DNA of 64,000 nucleotides from Lactonifactor longoviformis DSM 17459 (GTDB lineage: Bacteria > Bacillota > Clostridia > Lachnospirales > Lachnospiraceae): contig NZ_FQVI01000006.1 in assembly GCF_900129135.1 (NCBI RefSeq), positions 120,661 through 184,660 of the forward strand. Reading direction: 5' to 3'. Positions 42,117 through 51,900 of the stretch are shown piece by piece (within the stretch, counting starts at the first letter, position 1; each line of letters starts with the position of its first letter). Made by a program: the position numbers and the translations under genes. The notes below the pieces were generated by a model that saw only the letters and a program-made list of their open reading frames with translations, did no database searches and was not told the origin of the DNA.

Positions 42117-42951
42117 CAAGAAAAAAATAAGGCCGCTGGGGGTTCTGCGTGACCTGCTGGCAGGAGGATACGGGCTGATTGTACTGTTCCCTGTATTCTG
42201 GGTATTCTATACCTCTTTTAAGACCAACAAAGAATTTGTGGCTAATCCCTGGGCCCTGCCTCAGAAGTGGCAGCTGCAAAACTACAGCAATGCCTGGGTA
42301 AAGATAGATTTCCAGAGCTATGCGCTGAACAGTATTCTGATTACCATAGTCTCTGTTCTTGTGGTGGTGGTGCTGTCCTCAACCGTAGCCTATATTTTGG
42401 TGCGCAGTGAGAAAAGATGGAGCGAAGTAGTGCTGATGCTTTTTATAGCGGGACTTTATGTCCCCACAGCCCTGGTGCTGCCCTCAGAGTTCACGGTGCT
42501 GTATAAGCTGAATCTGTGGAATACCCATCTTGGGCTGGGGATCCTTTATGTAGTGTTCAGCCTTCCCTATTCCATTCTGGTCATGAGCGGATTTTACCGG
42601 AGCATGCCCAAAGAACTGGAAGAAGCGGCGGCTATCGACGGGTGCGGGGTTCACTCTACTTTCTGGAAGATTATCTTCCCCCTGTCTAAAAATGGAATTA
42701 TAACGATCATCATTTTTAACTTTGTCTGGATATGGAACGACTATATATTTGCCCTTACCTTTATACATGATAAGGAGCTCCTCACGCTTCCGGTAGGAAT
42801 TATTGCCCTGATGGAATCCTTTAAGCTGAAGGCCGATTGGGTAACCTTGTTTGCGGGACTTAATATAGTAATGATTCCGTCTATCCTATTATACATTTGT
42901 TTCCAGAAATATTTAACCAAGGGTCTGACCACAGGCTCTGTGAAGGGGTAA
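42109..42951 (+). CDS. ABC transporter permease (MalG/UgpE type)
   Basis: 280 residues, ATG 42109. First span VLFPVFWVFYTSF followed by KTNKEFVANPWALP, typical of the MalG side. EAA loop EEAAAIDGCGVHSTFWKII. Six membrane spans. With the previous gene it forms the channel for the lipoprotein at 38784. The stop is followed by AAAGGAGGAG for the SIS gene. Confidence 0.92.
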   Translation: MNNKKKIRPLGVLRDLLAGGYGLIVLFPVFWVFYTSFKTNKEFVANPWALPQKWQLQNYSNAWVKIDFQSYALNSILITIVSVLVVVVLSSTVAYILVRSEKRWSEVVLMLFIAGLYVPTALVLPSEFTVLYKLNLWNTHLGLGILYVVFSLPYSILVMSGFYRSMPKELEEAAAIDGCGVHSTFWKIIFPLSKNGIITIIIFNFVWIWNDYIFALTFIHDKELLTLPVGIIALMESFKLKADWVTLFAGLNIVMIPSILLYICFQKYLTKGLTTGSVKG

Positions 42952-42962
42952 AGGAGGAGAAA

Positions 42963-44012
42963 ATGAAACATACAGCAATGTGGCAGGAGATCCAGGATCA
43001 GCCGGAGGTGGCGCAGAAGATCCTGGACGCATACCTGCCGAAAGGGGAATATTTCAGAGACTTGCTTCAGGGAAAAAAGCAGCTGGTGCTTACAGGGATA
43101 GGTGCGTCTCTCTATGCGTGCCATATGGCCAGGTATGCATTCCTAAAGTACTGCAGCCTGAAGCCCCAGATTATCCAGTCAGATGAACTGCACTATCTGC
43201 TGCCGTCCATTGACAAAGACACACTTGTCATCTTTATCTCCCAGTCCGGGGAAAGCTACGAGACAAAGGTGGTGGGAAAGGAGCTGAAAGAAAGAGGAAT
43301 AGCATTCTGGGGAATCACCAATGATCCCGGTTCAACTCTGGCAGAGAATGCCTCAGAGGTTATGCTTCTGCACAGCGGACGGGAGATAAGCTCCGCCACT
43401 AAGACCAATATGGCATCATTTCTGATTTTATCCATCATAGCAGCCGGTTACCGGCCGGAGCTTAAGGAGGCATTTCTTGAAATCCCGGATACTATCCGCA
43501 GCACCCTGACGCTTTGCCCGGAGGCGCTGGAGCGCCTGGCAGATGCCCTGCTCCCCTGTATGAATCTCTATCTGCTGGGCATGGGGGCAAATGCAGCCAC
43601 AGCCATAGAAGGGGCCCTGATGATGAAGGAAAAGACCTTTATCCATACCTCGGGATCCAGTGTTTCAGACTTCCGGCACGGAACCGTTGAGGTAATAGAA
43701 GAGGGACTGCCCGCAGTACTCCTTGCCTCCGGGGAGGAGTATACCCGGACTGCGCTGGAACACGGAGAATACCTGCAAAATGCCGGGGTTGCAGTTACCC
43801 TTGTTACAGATACGCCTATAGACGGATGTATCCCCCCGGAGCATGTGATTCCTGTGGCAAAATCCAGGGAAGAGTGCCTGTCGCCGGCAGCCCTGCTGAT
43901 TCCCCTCCAGCTACTGGCAGAGCGGGTGGCAGACAAAAAAGGACTGGATGTAGACGGGTTCCGCTATCTCTCCAAGGTAGTGGGAGACTATAAAAAGGGA
44001 GAAAAAGCATGA
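42963..44012 (+). CDS. SIS-domain sugar isomerase / deglycase (GlmS-AgaS-FrlB group)
   Basis: 349 residues from ATG 42963, seven bases after AAGGAGGAG. It has two SIS halves. The first carries MWQEIQDQPEVAQKIL, LTGIGASLYACHMA and FISQSGESYET; the second carries EGALMMKEKTFIH, which matches the catalytic Glu region of GlmS-type isomerases. The glutaminase half of GlmS is absent, so ammonia is not transferred. Related stand-alone proteins include FrlB (fructoselysine-6-phosphate deglycase) and AgaS. Next to a PfkB kinase it probably cleaves or isomerises a phosphorylated amino sugar or glycated amine. Confidence 0.87.
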   Translation: MKHTAMWQEIQDQPEVAQKILDAYLPKGEYFRDLLQGKKQLVLTGIGASLYACHMARYAFLKYCSLKPQIIQSDELHYLLPSIDKDTLVIFISQSGESYETKVVGKELKERGIAFWGITNDPGSTLAENASEVMLLHSGREISSATKTNMASFLILSIIAAGYRPELKEAFLEIPDTIRSTLTLCPEALERLADALLPCMNLYLLGMGANAATAIEGALMMKEKTFIHTSGSSVSDFRHGTVEVIEEGLPAVLLASGEEYTRTALEHGEYLQNAGVAVTLVTDTPIDGCIPPEHVIPVAKSREECLSPAALLIPLQLLAERVADKKGLDVDGFRYLSKVVGDYKKGEKA

Positions 44013-45403
44013 GATTACAGAAAGGAAGACATCTCTCCTCTAAGAGGGCGGAGTGTATCATAGAAGGCGCAGGAAGGATTCTTGCACATACAGGGATTAA
44101 AGTGACAGATCCCCAGGCCCTTGAGGAGCTGAAGCATAAGGAAGGCATTGAGGTGCAGGGAGACAGGGCATTGATCCGGGAAACGGCATACCGGGAATTT
44201 CTCCTCCGCCAAAAAGGGAAGAAAATCCCCCCGGACAAACACGGAAGCAGGCTCCACGGGGAGGCCAGTCTGTATACCTATCATTACCGTGACCCGGACA
44301 CAGGCCGGATCCTGGAATTCAACCGGCAAAAGCTGGGTGAATATGCAGCCTTTGTGGAAAAGGCACACAGAATATACCCCATGAATCCCGTGATCCCAGG
44401 CTACCCAACGGATGTACCGGCACAGCTGTCCTCCCTGGCCAGGTACCAGACTGCGGCTGAACATTGCTCGGGGTGCTGGCCGGCAGCTCCGGATTCTGTA
44501 GAGGCCGCGGAATATATGTTTGAGATGACCCGGGTAATGGGCCAGGAAATGACCCATCTTCCGGTATACATGATAAGTCCTCTGACTCTGGGAGGGGATG
44601 CCTTTGACATTGTGCGTAAGTACAGCTTTCGGCTGAGCTCTTTTTATACCTTTTCCATGCCGAATATGGGAGTTACCACGCCCATGAACCTGTCCATGGG
44701 CCTTTCGGTTGTGCTGGCCGAGGTAGCAGGGGGCGCGGTGCTGGTGGAACTGCTCACGGGTCTGCAGGGCGAGATAAAGCCAAATCTTTTTCCCTTTGAC
44801 TTTAAGTACTTTAACATTGCCTTCGGAACCCCTGAGAAGTTTCTCTACGAACAGGCGGCTGCAGAGCTGACGGCCTACATCAGAGGGGAAGAACCGGATT
44901 ATTCCAGCACCAATATCCATACCTGGGGAAAGGAGCCGGACGGAAGGACAGCCATGGAAAAAGGAATGATGATTATGGCCGGGGCATTGGACGGCGCCCG
45001 GAGATTCTACTGTGTGGGTACCCAGAGTCTGGATGAGCTTTTTGATCCTCTGCAGATGATTCAGGATCTGGAGGCAATTACCTTTGCACAGAAGATTCTG
45101 GACGGCATTCCTGAGGATGAGGTGGAGGATACCCTTCTGGACGAGATTGAGGAAGGGATCGCCTCAGGGTTTGTCTGCAGTGACCGTTCTCTGGATGAGT
45201 ACAGAGAATATCTGGATGCATCTCTGTTTTCCCCAAAGGATAACATGCAGAGATGGATGCTGGATGGACAGAAAACAGCCAGGGACAGCTTAAAAGAAAT
45301 TTACCGTGAGATCCAGGGGCAGCCCGTGGAGTATGTTCTGGAGGACTGGAAGAAGGCAGAGCTGGATAAGATATTCCAGGCTGCACTGAGACAAACCAAA
45401 TGA
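44009..45403 (+). CDS. Trimethylamine methyltransferase (MttB) superfamily protein, non-pyrrolysine
   Basis: 464 residues, ATG 44009 overlapping the SIS stop. The MttB-family barrel core is visible in TTPMNLSMGLSVVLAEVAGG and AVLVELLTG, with HCSGCWPAAPDS before it. There is no in-frame TAG, so it is of the pyrrolysine-free type. That group demethylates quaternary amines such as glycine betaine, proline betaine or carnitine, passing the methyl group to a corrinoid protein. No corrinoid protein is encoded in this window. Its place at the end of a sugar kinase/deglycase operon is unusual and suggests a methylated amine freed from a sugar conjugate. Confidence 0.85.
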   Translation: MRLQKGRHLSSKRAECIIEGAGRILAHTGIKVTDPQALEELKHKEGIEVQGDRALIRETAYREFLLRQKGKKIPPDKHGSRLHGEASLYTYHYRDPDTGRILEFNRQKLGEYAAFVEKAHRIYPMNPVIPGYPTDVPAQLSSLARYQTAAEHCSGCWPAAPDSVEAAEYMFEMTRVMGQEMTHLPVYMISPLTLGGDAFDIVRKYSFRLSSFYTFSMPNMGVTTPMNLSMGLSVVLAEVAGGAVLVELLTGLQGEIKPNLFPFDFKYFNIAFGTPEKFLYEQAAAELTAYIRGEEPDYSSTNIHTWGKEPDGRTAMEKGMMIMAGALDGARRFYCVGTQSLDELFDPLQMIQDLEAITFAQKILDGIPEDEVEDTLLDEIEEGIASGFVCSDRSLDEYREYLDASLFSPKDNMQRWMLDGQKTARDSLKEIYREIQGQPVEYVLEDWKKAELDKIFQAALRQTK

Positions 45404-45405
45404 TT

Positions 45406-45433
45406 GGGGGGCTGTCCGGCTTGCTCCCCTTTT
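45406..45433 (+). terminator. Intrinsic terminator of the ROK-linked operon
   Basis: GGGGGGC (45406-45412) pairs with GCTCCCC (45423-45429), one G-U pair, ten-base loop, then TTTT. It begins three bases after the MttB stop. Confidence 0.7.
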
Positions 45434-45476
45434 CTGTGCAATGAAGGATTCTCCCCTGGTACAACTGGTTAGAATC

Positions 45477-45485
45477 TGCTATAAT
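45477..45485 (+). promoter_or_regulatory. Extended -10 promoter of mtnN
   Basis: TGC-TATAAT at 45477-45485, with only a weak -35. It lies 55 bases before the mtnN start and after a terminator, so mtnN is an independent unit. Confidence 0.6.
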
Positions 45486-45539
45486 AATGCAGATCGTTAT
45501 AGACAGACCAAAAGAATCAGTGTAAAAAGGAGAATGCAT

Positions 45540-46238
45540 ATGAACCATATTGGAATTATCGGGGCCATGGAGGAAGAGGTAGCTGCTCTGAAAGAAAAAA
45601 TGACGGATACAAAGGTAACTGTAAAAGCCCAAATGGAGTTCCACCAGGGAAAACTAAACGGAAAGGATGTAGTAGTGGTGCGCTCCGGGATCGGAAAAGT
45701 AAACGCGGCGCTGTGCACACAGATCCTGGCAGATGATTTTCAGGTGGAAGCTGTGATGAATACGGGAATTGCAGGAGCTTTAGACAAGGATCTGAATATA
45801 GGAGATATGGTGATCTCAACAGACGCGCTCCAGCATGATGTGGACGCGTCTGTTTTTGGTTATCCTCTGGGCCAGATTCCCAGGATGGACACCCTGGCTT
45901 TTCCGGCGGATAAAGCACTGGCAGAAGCAGGACTTGCCGCATGCCGGGAGGCTAACCCGGAGATAAAGGCAATCCCCGGAAGAATTGTGAGCGGCGATCA
46001 GTTCATCTCAGACAATGAGAAAAAGGTGTTTCTCACAGAGAACTTCCGGGGCTGCTGCACGGAGATGGAAGGGGCTGCAATTGCACAGGCCGCATATCTG
46101 AACGGGATTCCCTTTGTGATCTTCCGCGCAATCTCTGATAAGGCAGACAACAGCGCCAGCATGGATTACGGTGCCTTCGAGAAGCAGGCTATAGTACACA
46201 GCGTACGGCTGGTGGAAAATATGGTGGGCAGGCTGTAA
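45540..46238 (+). CDS. mtnN: 5'-methylthioadenosine/S-adenosylhomocysteine nucleosidase
   Basis: 232 residues; ATG 45540 sits seven bases after AAGGAG, while the ATG at 45534 is too close. The family start IGIIGAMEEEVAALKE holds the catalytic Glu near residue 12. VVRSGIGKVNAAL, VMNTGIAGAL, the ribose-binding TEMEGAAIAQ and the catalytic Asp in ISDKADN are intact. It releases adenine from MTA and SAH in the cytoplasm, recycling methyl-cycle by-products and feeding AI-2 precursor formation. It follows the MttB operon, but MttB enzymes do not use SAM, so the link is probably only positional. Confidence 0.95.
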   Translation: MNHIGIIGAMEEEVAALKEKMTDTKVTVKAQMEFHQGKLNGKDVVVVRSGIGKVNAALCTQILADDFQVEAVMNTGIAGALDKDLNIGDMVISTDALQHDVDASVFGYPLGQIPRMDTLAFPADKALAEAGLAACREANPEIKAIPGRIVSGDQFISDNEKKVFLTENFRGCCTEMEGAAIAQAAYLNGIPFVIFRAISDKADNSASMDYGAFEKQAIVHSVRLVENMVGRL

Positions 46239-46369
46239 AGCGCCTTTTGTCGCATTCTGTTGCCGCAAGAAACCAGAGAATTTGTCGACCGATTTTGCTT
46301 TCCAAATTCCCCCGGGTGACCTATAATGGAACCGTACAAAATCTGCAAATTGCAAAAGGGGGAATCATT

Positions 46370-47164
46370 GTGAATTTATTTTATTACGGTATCTGGTGTG
46401 CAGGAGTATTAGGAGCTGTCAGCTTGTTAATGGTGTATATATCCTATAAAAAAACAATAAAGGATGTATCCCGTCTTCCATATCCCAAGGGGAAATGGAT
46501 GCAGCAGTTTTGCCAGGACTACCACCAGTTACTAAAGGAACACTCACAGATAAACAATCCTGTTATCTTTATTAAGAAACGGATGAACGGACGAAAGATA
46601 GGGCCAATATCCCTGCACAGACTCAAGGGAACCATGTGGTACGCTTTCGTCTTTTCTATTCTCTTTGCGGGTCTGGATCTGGTACAAGCCTACAGAAGCG
46701 GGCAGTGGACACCTGCCAATCCCTGGAGCAGGCCGGGGACGCTGATTGCCGCGGGAGGTATGATAGCTGCACTTATCATATTCCGCCAGCTGCTGGCTTT
46801 TTCCTACCAGGAGGAATTGATAGAAGACGGACTTCTTGATTACCTGGAAAATGAACATATCGAAACCAACAAAGTAGTACCTATGGAAACCTCCAAGGCT
46901 GCCTCACAGACCCAGGCAGGGAAGACAGGAAGAAATCTTCCTGTGACCGGGAAGGCTTCCAAACTGAAAAAAGGAAAAGTAATGGCCCAGCCTGCCGATA
47001 AACCCGCTGCCGAGGAGGCAAAGGAGCTCCCCTCCCAGGAAGTGATGGAGCAGCTGGCCAGGGGCATCCAGGAGAGCGCTGCCACCAATAACAAATATGG
47101 ACACCTTCTGAGCAAGGAGGAAGAAAAAATAGTAAGGGATGTGATTAAAGAATTTCTAACTTGA
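46370..47164 (+). CDS. Uncharacterised membrane protein
   Basis: 264 residues with GTG 46370 behind AAAGGGGG; the frame is open further upstream but crosses a TATAAT (46322-46327). I do not recognise a family. Seen: an N-terminal membrane span (GIWCAGVLGAVSLLMVYIS), two more near residues 90-150 (WYAFVFSILFAGLDLV and LIAAGGMIAALIIF), then a Lys/Ala/Thr-rich C-terminal tail of about 90 residues ending EEEKIVRDVIKEFLT. The tail is probably cytoplasmic and disordered. No functional claim. Confidence 0.65.
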   Translation: MNLFYYGIWCAGVLGAVSLLMVYISYKKTIKDVSRLPYPKGKWMQQFCQDYHQLLKEHSQINNPVIFIKKRMNGRKIGPISLHRLKGTMWYAFVFSILFAGLDLVQAYRSGQWTPANPWSRPGTLIAAGGMIAALIIFRQLLAFSYQEELIEDGLLDYLENEHIETNKVVPMETSKAASQTQAGKTGRNLPVTGKASKLKKGKVMAQPADKPAAEEAKELPSQEVMEQLARGIQESAATNNKYGHLLSKEEEKIVRDVIKEFLT

Positions 47165-47189
47165 TAAATGTATAACATTTTGCTAAACT
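47161..47189 (+). promoter_or_regulatory. Promoter of pgi
   Basis: TTGATA (47161-47166), 17 bases, TAAACT (47184-47189). The -35 overlaps the stop of the preceding membrane protein gene. The -10 is less than ideal. Confidence 0.5.
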
Positions 47190-47244
47190 TAAATGGAAAA
47201 AAACCGAGGATAAACTTGGAAAAAACATAAGGAGACAAACGAAT

Positions 47245-48594
47245 ATGGGAAATAAGATAACCTTTGACTATTCTAAAACAGCTGGTGTAGTCAGTGAAAG
47301 CGAAGTAGCTGTTATGGGGAAATTGGCAGATGCAGCAAAGGACATGCTGCTGTCACGGACAGGTCTTGGAAATGATTTCTTAGGATGGATCGACCTGCCC
47401 GTTACTTATGACAAGGAAGAGTTCGACCGCATCGGAAAAGCGGCTGCCAAGATTCAAAAAGACTCAGATGTACTGCTGGTAATCGGTATCGGCGGTTCCT
47501 ACCTGGGCGCGAGAGCGGCAAATGAGTTTTTAAACCACCCATTTTATAATAATTTGTCCAAAGAGATTCGTAAGACTCCCGAAATATATTATGTTGGTAA
47601 TTGCATCAGTGCTTCCTATATGAAAGGAATTATAGATGTAATTGGAGATAGAGATTTTTCCGTAAATGTTATTTCCAAATCCGGAACGACAACAGAGCCG
47701 GCGATTGCGTTCCGCGTATTTAAGGAAATGCTGGAAAAGAAGTATGGCAAGGAAGAGGCAGCGAAGAGAATCTACGCTACCACAGACAAGGCAAAAGGCG
47801 CTTTAAAAAGCCTTGCCGCAGAAGAGGGCTACGAGACATTTGTAGTACCCGATGATATCGGAGGACGTTTTTCCGTTATGACCGCAGTAGGACTGCTTCC
47901 TATCGCAGCCAGCGGTGTGGATATTAAAGCAATGATGGACGGAGCTGCAGAACAGAGAGAGCGCGCATTGAACCTGCCGTTTGAAGAAAACGATGCGCTT
48001 AAGTATGCTGCCCTGCGAAACATCATGCTTAGAAAAGGTAAAACAATTGAAATTATGGCGAACTATGAGCCAAGCCTTCATTATATTTCCGAATGGTGGA
48101 AACAGCTGGCCGGGGAGAGCGAGGGAAAAGATCAGAGAGGCATCTTCCCTTCCAGTGTAGACCTGACCACAGACCTCCATTCTCTTGGACAGTGCATCCA
48201 GGATGGTCCCAGGATTTTATTTGAAACTGTGTTGGCAGTGGAAAGTCCGAAGACTGACATGGAAATTAAGGAGGAGCCAGTAGATCTGGACGGTTTAAAC
48301 TATCTTGCGGGGAAGACCATTGACTTTGTCAATAAAAGCGCCATGAACGGCACCGTATTAGCCCACACAGACGGCGGAACCGCCAATCTTATGGTGAAAA
48401 TTCCGGAGCAGAGCGCTTACTGCTTAGGACAATTATTCTACTTCTTCGAGTTCGCAATCGGTGTAAGTGGATATCTCTTAGGCGTGAATCCATTTAACCA
48501 GCCAGGCGTGGAGAGCTATAAGGCAAATATGTTCGCACTTCTTGGCAAACCGGGCTATGAGAAAGAAAGAGAAGAATTGATGAAGAGATTATAA
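47245..48594 (+). CDS. pgi: Glucose-6-phosphate isomerase
   Basis: 449 residues, the short form typical of Firmicutes. ATG 47245 follows AAGGAGA. Motifs: [30 protein letters not shown] (phosphate binding), [14 protein letters not shown], and the C-terminal [14 protein letters not shown] with the catalytic Lys region. It interconverts glucose 6-phosphate and fructose 6-phosphate, and so connects glucose 1-phosphate from the window's phosphorylases (after phosphoglucomutase) with glycolysis. Confidence 0.97.
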   Translation: MGNKITFDYSKTAGVVSESEVAVMGKLADAAKDMLLSRTGLGNDFLGWIDLPVTYDKEEFDRIGKAAAKIQKDSDVLLVIGIGGSYLGARAANEFLNHPFYNNLSKEIRKTPEIYYVGNCISASYMKGIIDVIGDRDFSVNVISKSGTTTEPAIAFRVFKEMLEKKYGKEEAAKRIYATTDKAKGALKSLAAEEGYETFVVPDDIGGRFSVMTAVGLLPIAASGVDIKAMMDGAAEQRERALNLPFEENDALKYAALRNIMLRKGKTIEIMANYEPSLHYISEWWKQLAGESEGKDQRGIFPSSVDLTTDLHSLGQCIQDGPRILFETVLAVESPKTDMEIKEEPVDLDGLNYLAGKTIDFVNKSAMNGTVLAHTDGGTANLMVKIPEQSAYCLGQLFYFFEFAIGVSGYLLGVNPFNQPGVESYKANMFALLGKPGYEKEREELMKRL

Positions 48595-48641
48595 TCTAAC
48601 TGATAGGACATAGTAATAGTTCCAAATAAGAGCTCAAAAAG

Positions 48642-48685
48642 AGCGCTGCTGTATAGGCAAAGGCCTGTACGGCAGCGCTTTTTCA
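48642..48685 (+). terminator. Bidirectional terminator between pgi and the small minus-strand gene
   Basis: AGCGCTGCTGTATAGGC (48642-48658) pairs with GCCTGTACGGCAGCGCT (48663-48679) with two G-U pairs on the plus strand. TTTTT follows on the plus strand (48679-48683), and AAAAA before the stem gives a T tail on the minus strand. Confidence 0.85.
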
Positions 48686-48689
48686 AGCA

Positions 48690-48956
48690 TTAATCCTCCT
48701 CAATCACCCGTATCTCCAAATAATCAAAGTCGATATCCTCAATAAAATTATCCTGATAAAACCGGGTCTTGCTGTGCCTCTTAAAGTCCGAAAGATTCGA
48801 TTCCAGCCAGATGGGCTTTTCCAGGTCAAAGGAGTAGCAGATCGCTTCCAGGCTGTTAAAAACCTTCTGCGTGCGCCGGTTCCCTGTCTCGTCGCAGATG
48901 ACCGTATCTTTTAGTATTTTAGAATTTTTGTAAAGTGTACCCATTAATCGAAACAT
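48690..48956 (-). CDS. Small conserved hypothetical protein (88 aa)
   Basis: 88 residues, start 48956 behind AAAGGAG on the minus strand. The sequence, including KPIWLESNLSDFKRHSKTRF and YQDNFIEDIDFDYLEIRVIE, is one I recall as widely conserved in Lachnospiraceae without an assigned function. Soluble, acidic C-terminus, no cysteine motif. It lies 13 bases downstream of the GGDEF-EAL gene's stop and may be the last gene of that transcript. Confidence 0.7.
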   Translation of the reverse strand: MFRLMGTLYKNSKILKDTVICDETGNRRTQKVFNSLEAICYSFDLEKPIWLESNLSDFKRHSKTRFYQDNFIEDIDFDYLEIRVIEED

Positions 48957-48968
48957 GTAAATTCTCCT

Positions 48969-51900
48969 TTATCTGCCGCTGTCATGCCGCTGTTCTCTGA
49001 ATGAGTGGGAATCCCGGATGGCAGCCAGTGTCTCTAAAGCTTCCGGAAGAGGGGAACCTGGGACCATCTGCGGTTTTCCGAAGAAAAATCCCTGTATATA
49101 ATCTACCCCGCAGAGAGCCAGGACCTCAAGTTCCTCTTTTGTCTCCACACCTTCTGCAATAATTTTAATATTTTTAGACTTAAAGTATATAATCAGATTT
49201 TCCAGGAAGTCCAGCCTGTTTTTATCCGTGTCAATGTTGTGTATAAGTTCAATGTCCAGTTTTACATATTCAGGCATCAGGGAGAGAAGAACACCCTCAC
49301 TGTTGTGCCCTGCACCGAAGTCGTCCAGTGCAATTCTCATATGATACTGATGGCAGAGCTGCTTTTTGTGAGCAAGACAGAGGGGACTCAGCTGGGCAAT
49401 CTCCGTAAGCTCCAGGATTATGTGATCCATACAACTGCCGAACCTCTTGACCAGATCGCTGGCCTCGGAATCGGACAGCCGCTGGTTGGGGATGGAGTTA
49501 ATGAAAAGCAGGGGACAATCCGCACGGCCCTTCATGTGCCTGTTAAAGTAAATATCCGGCGCTGTCATCCAGGTTAAAGCTTCTATAGGCTGAAGCATGG
49601 ACTGAGACTGGGCGATGGTTAATACATCCACAGGGCTCTTGAGGGAAGGCACCTGGGGACGCATCAGCGCTTCATAGCCCAAAACCGTTCCGCTTGCAAC
49701 CTCCACAATAGGCTGGAAGGCATAGTCGATCAGCTTCTGTTCAATCAGCTGGTGGAGATCCTCCTTGCCGCTGAGAAGGTAGGACTCTTTTTTATAGCTG
49801 GACATGTCAAATGCCTGGATGCTTCCCTTGTCTGAGTGCTTTACCTGATACATGGCAAAATCAGCGAATTTGATGAGTTCGTCCAGAACGGTGCTGTTTT
49901 CCGGATACCAGGCAATTCCGGCGGACGCCCTCAGCTTGAACTGGGTGCCGTCCGGGACAGTCAGATGGGCGTCTAAGAGCAGACACCTCATGTCAGTGAT
50001 TGCATCCTCCAGGTGTTCTTTTGTGTCATATCCATAAAAGAACACATTAAACTCATCCCCGGAAATGCGGGCGGTAACCGCCGATTTATCTGCAAGATTC
50101 TTGAAGACTCCGGCGGCGCACTTCAGGTATTCGTCGCCCCAGTCGTGACCGTAGGTGTCGTTGATATACTTTAGGTTATCCAGATCAATCATAATCAATG
50201 CAGCGTATTTTAACTCTTCCGGCCGGGAGAAGAGATCCGTCATGGCGGAGAGGAAGGCTCTCCGGTTGGGAAGACCGGTAAGGATATCATAATCCCTTTC
50301 ATATTCCAGTCGGTGTTTTTCAGCCATTTCAAGGGTAATATCCGTAATTACTCCTGTAATAGCTTCTTTGGTCTCCAGAATGCGCATACGGAACCAGTGG
50401 AGGTGTCCCTGCTCATCCCTGAGCCTGTAGATACCGAATCCCTCTGTGGTGGAGTATGACTGCATATACTCCCTGAGATCTTCCATAAAGACTTTAAAAT
50501 TTTTTGCGGAGATGGTAAAGTTATCCGGCTGGGCCTCTCCCTGTCCGATCATCTGAAAAAAGTTCTTAGAGCAGAAAGCGGTGGGTTCCCCCCATTTATA
50601 CTCAAAGGCAGCGATAGGCACAGAGGCCATATCCAGTATCTTTGATACCCTGGAAGCCTGTTCGGCCACAGAGGCGCTTAAATCTTCAATGGAAGATACC
50701 AGCTGGTCAATCTCCTTGATCTGTATTTTATCCAGCTGCACCGGCGTATAGGGGCTGCTGGCCTTTACTTTTCGGTACAGACGGATAATCGGGGTGGAGA
50801 TCCGATAGCTGATAAGAAAGGCAGAAGAAATCCCTACGGCCAGGGATACCAGTATCAGAAGAAAGCAGTTGTGCTTCAGCCATGCGGCAAAGCTGAGAAT
50901 ATGATCCTTCTCGGAGATACCTATCAGGTACAAAGACTGATTCACAAAGGGTGTATTCGTATTGTACAGCTTCAGAGGCGTTATGTTGCCGAAAATAGTC
51001 TCGTCTTTAGGAAATTCCTTGCTGTTTTTCAGGGGATAGATATTGCTGTACACTGCTTTGGAGGAAAAGGTAATTTCCTCTGCATCTCCCAGGTAATACT
51101 TTGAGGAGGAGCCGCTGGACAGTATGATCTTATACCTTGGATCGGCCGACTCTGCGTGGATCCGCTGAACCAGAAGGTAGCTGGCGGAATTGCCGGAGCT
51201 TAATTCAGCAGAGGGGAGCATTTCCCGGAGGTAATCCAGAGAAATGCTGACTCCAAGCACACCGTAGCAGGTGTTGTCGGAGGCAAGAAGCGGCTGGGAG
51301 TATGTAAGTATACTGATGTCATTCTCCGTGACCTGTACGGGGCCGTCCCAGTACCCTGCGTTGGTGGTACCCAGGGCTGGATTGCTTGTATAGGCATTCA
51401 GAGGATTATAGTAGTAGGAAGAAGTCTCTGTCAGGGAAAAATGAGATCCCCAGTTGATATCCAGGGGAATCCCCAGGTATTTGCACACAGAAACAGGAGC
51501 TTTTTCAATAAAGAGATCTGTATTATCCAGAGATCCCGCGTTGGGATTATAGTCCCTGAGATATAACCCGGCCTTTTCTGCCGTTTCCGACTCACTGCCG
51601 GAACCATTTAAGATCACAAAGATTCCGGTAACACCGTTCTGCCGGAGGGTGTCGATCATAGGCTGAGACGCACTGCACAAAAAATCAGAGATGGCTTCCG
51701 TATCTGACCCCAGATCCGTATAGCTGATATTCCTGGAGTCGGCCACATCTTCGGCACAGCCGGCCAGAGCCTGCTGGCATTTGGCCAGATTGGACCAATT
51801 CTGCACCATATTGTTCTCCAGAATATTGGCCCTTCCGGTGGTACGGCTTTCCATCACGTTAAAAGCGTTTTTATTGGACTCCTCCAGGGGACCGCCCCAG

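Noticed and set aside
44009..45403. Pyrrolysine-type trimethylamine methyltransferase
   Set aside because: No in-frame TAG occurs in the gene, so it is not the Pyl-dependent MttB.
45540..46238. Functional link of mtnN to the MttB operon as SAM recycling
   Set aside because: MttB enzymes use corrinoid and not SAM, and mtnN has its own promoter after a terminator.
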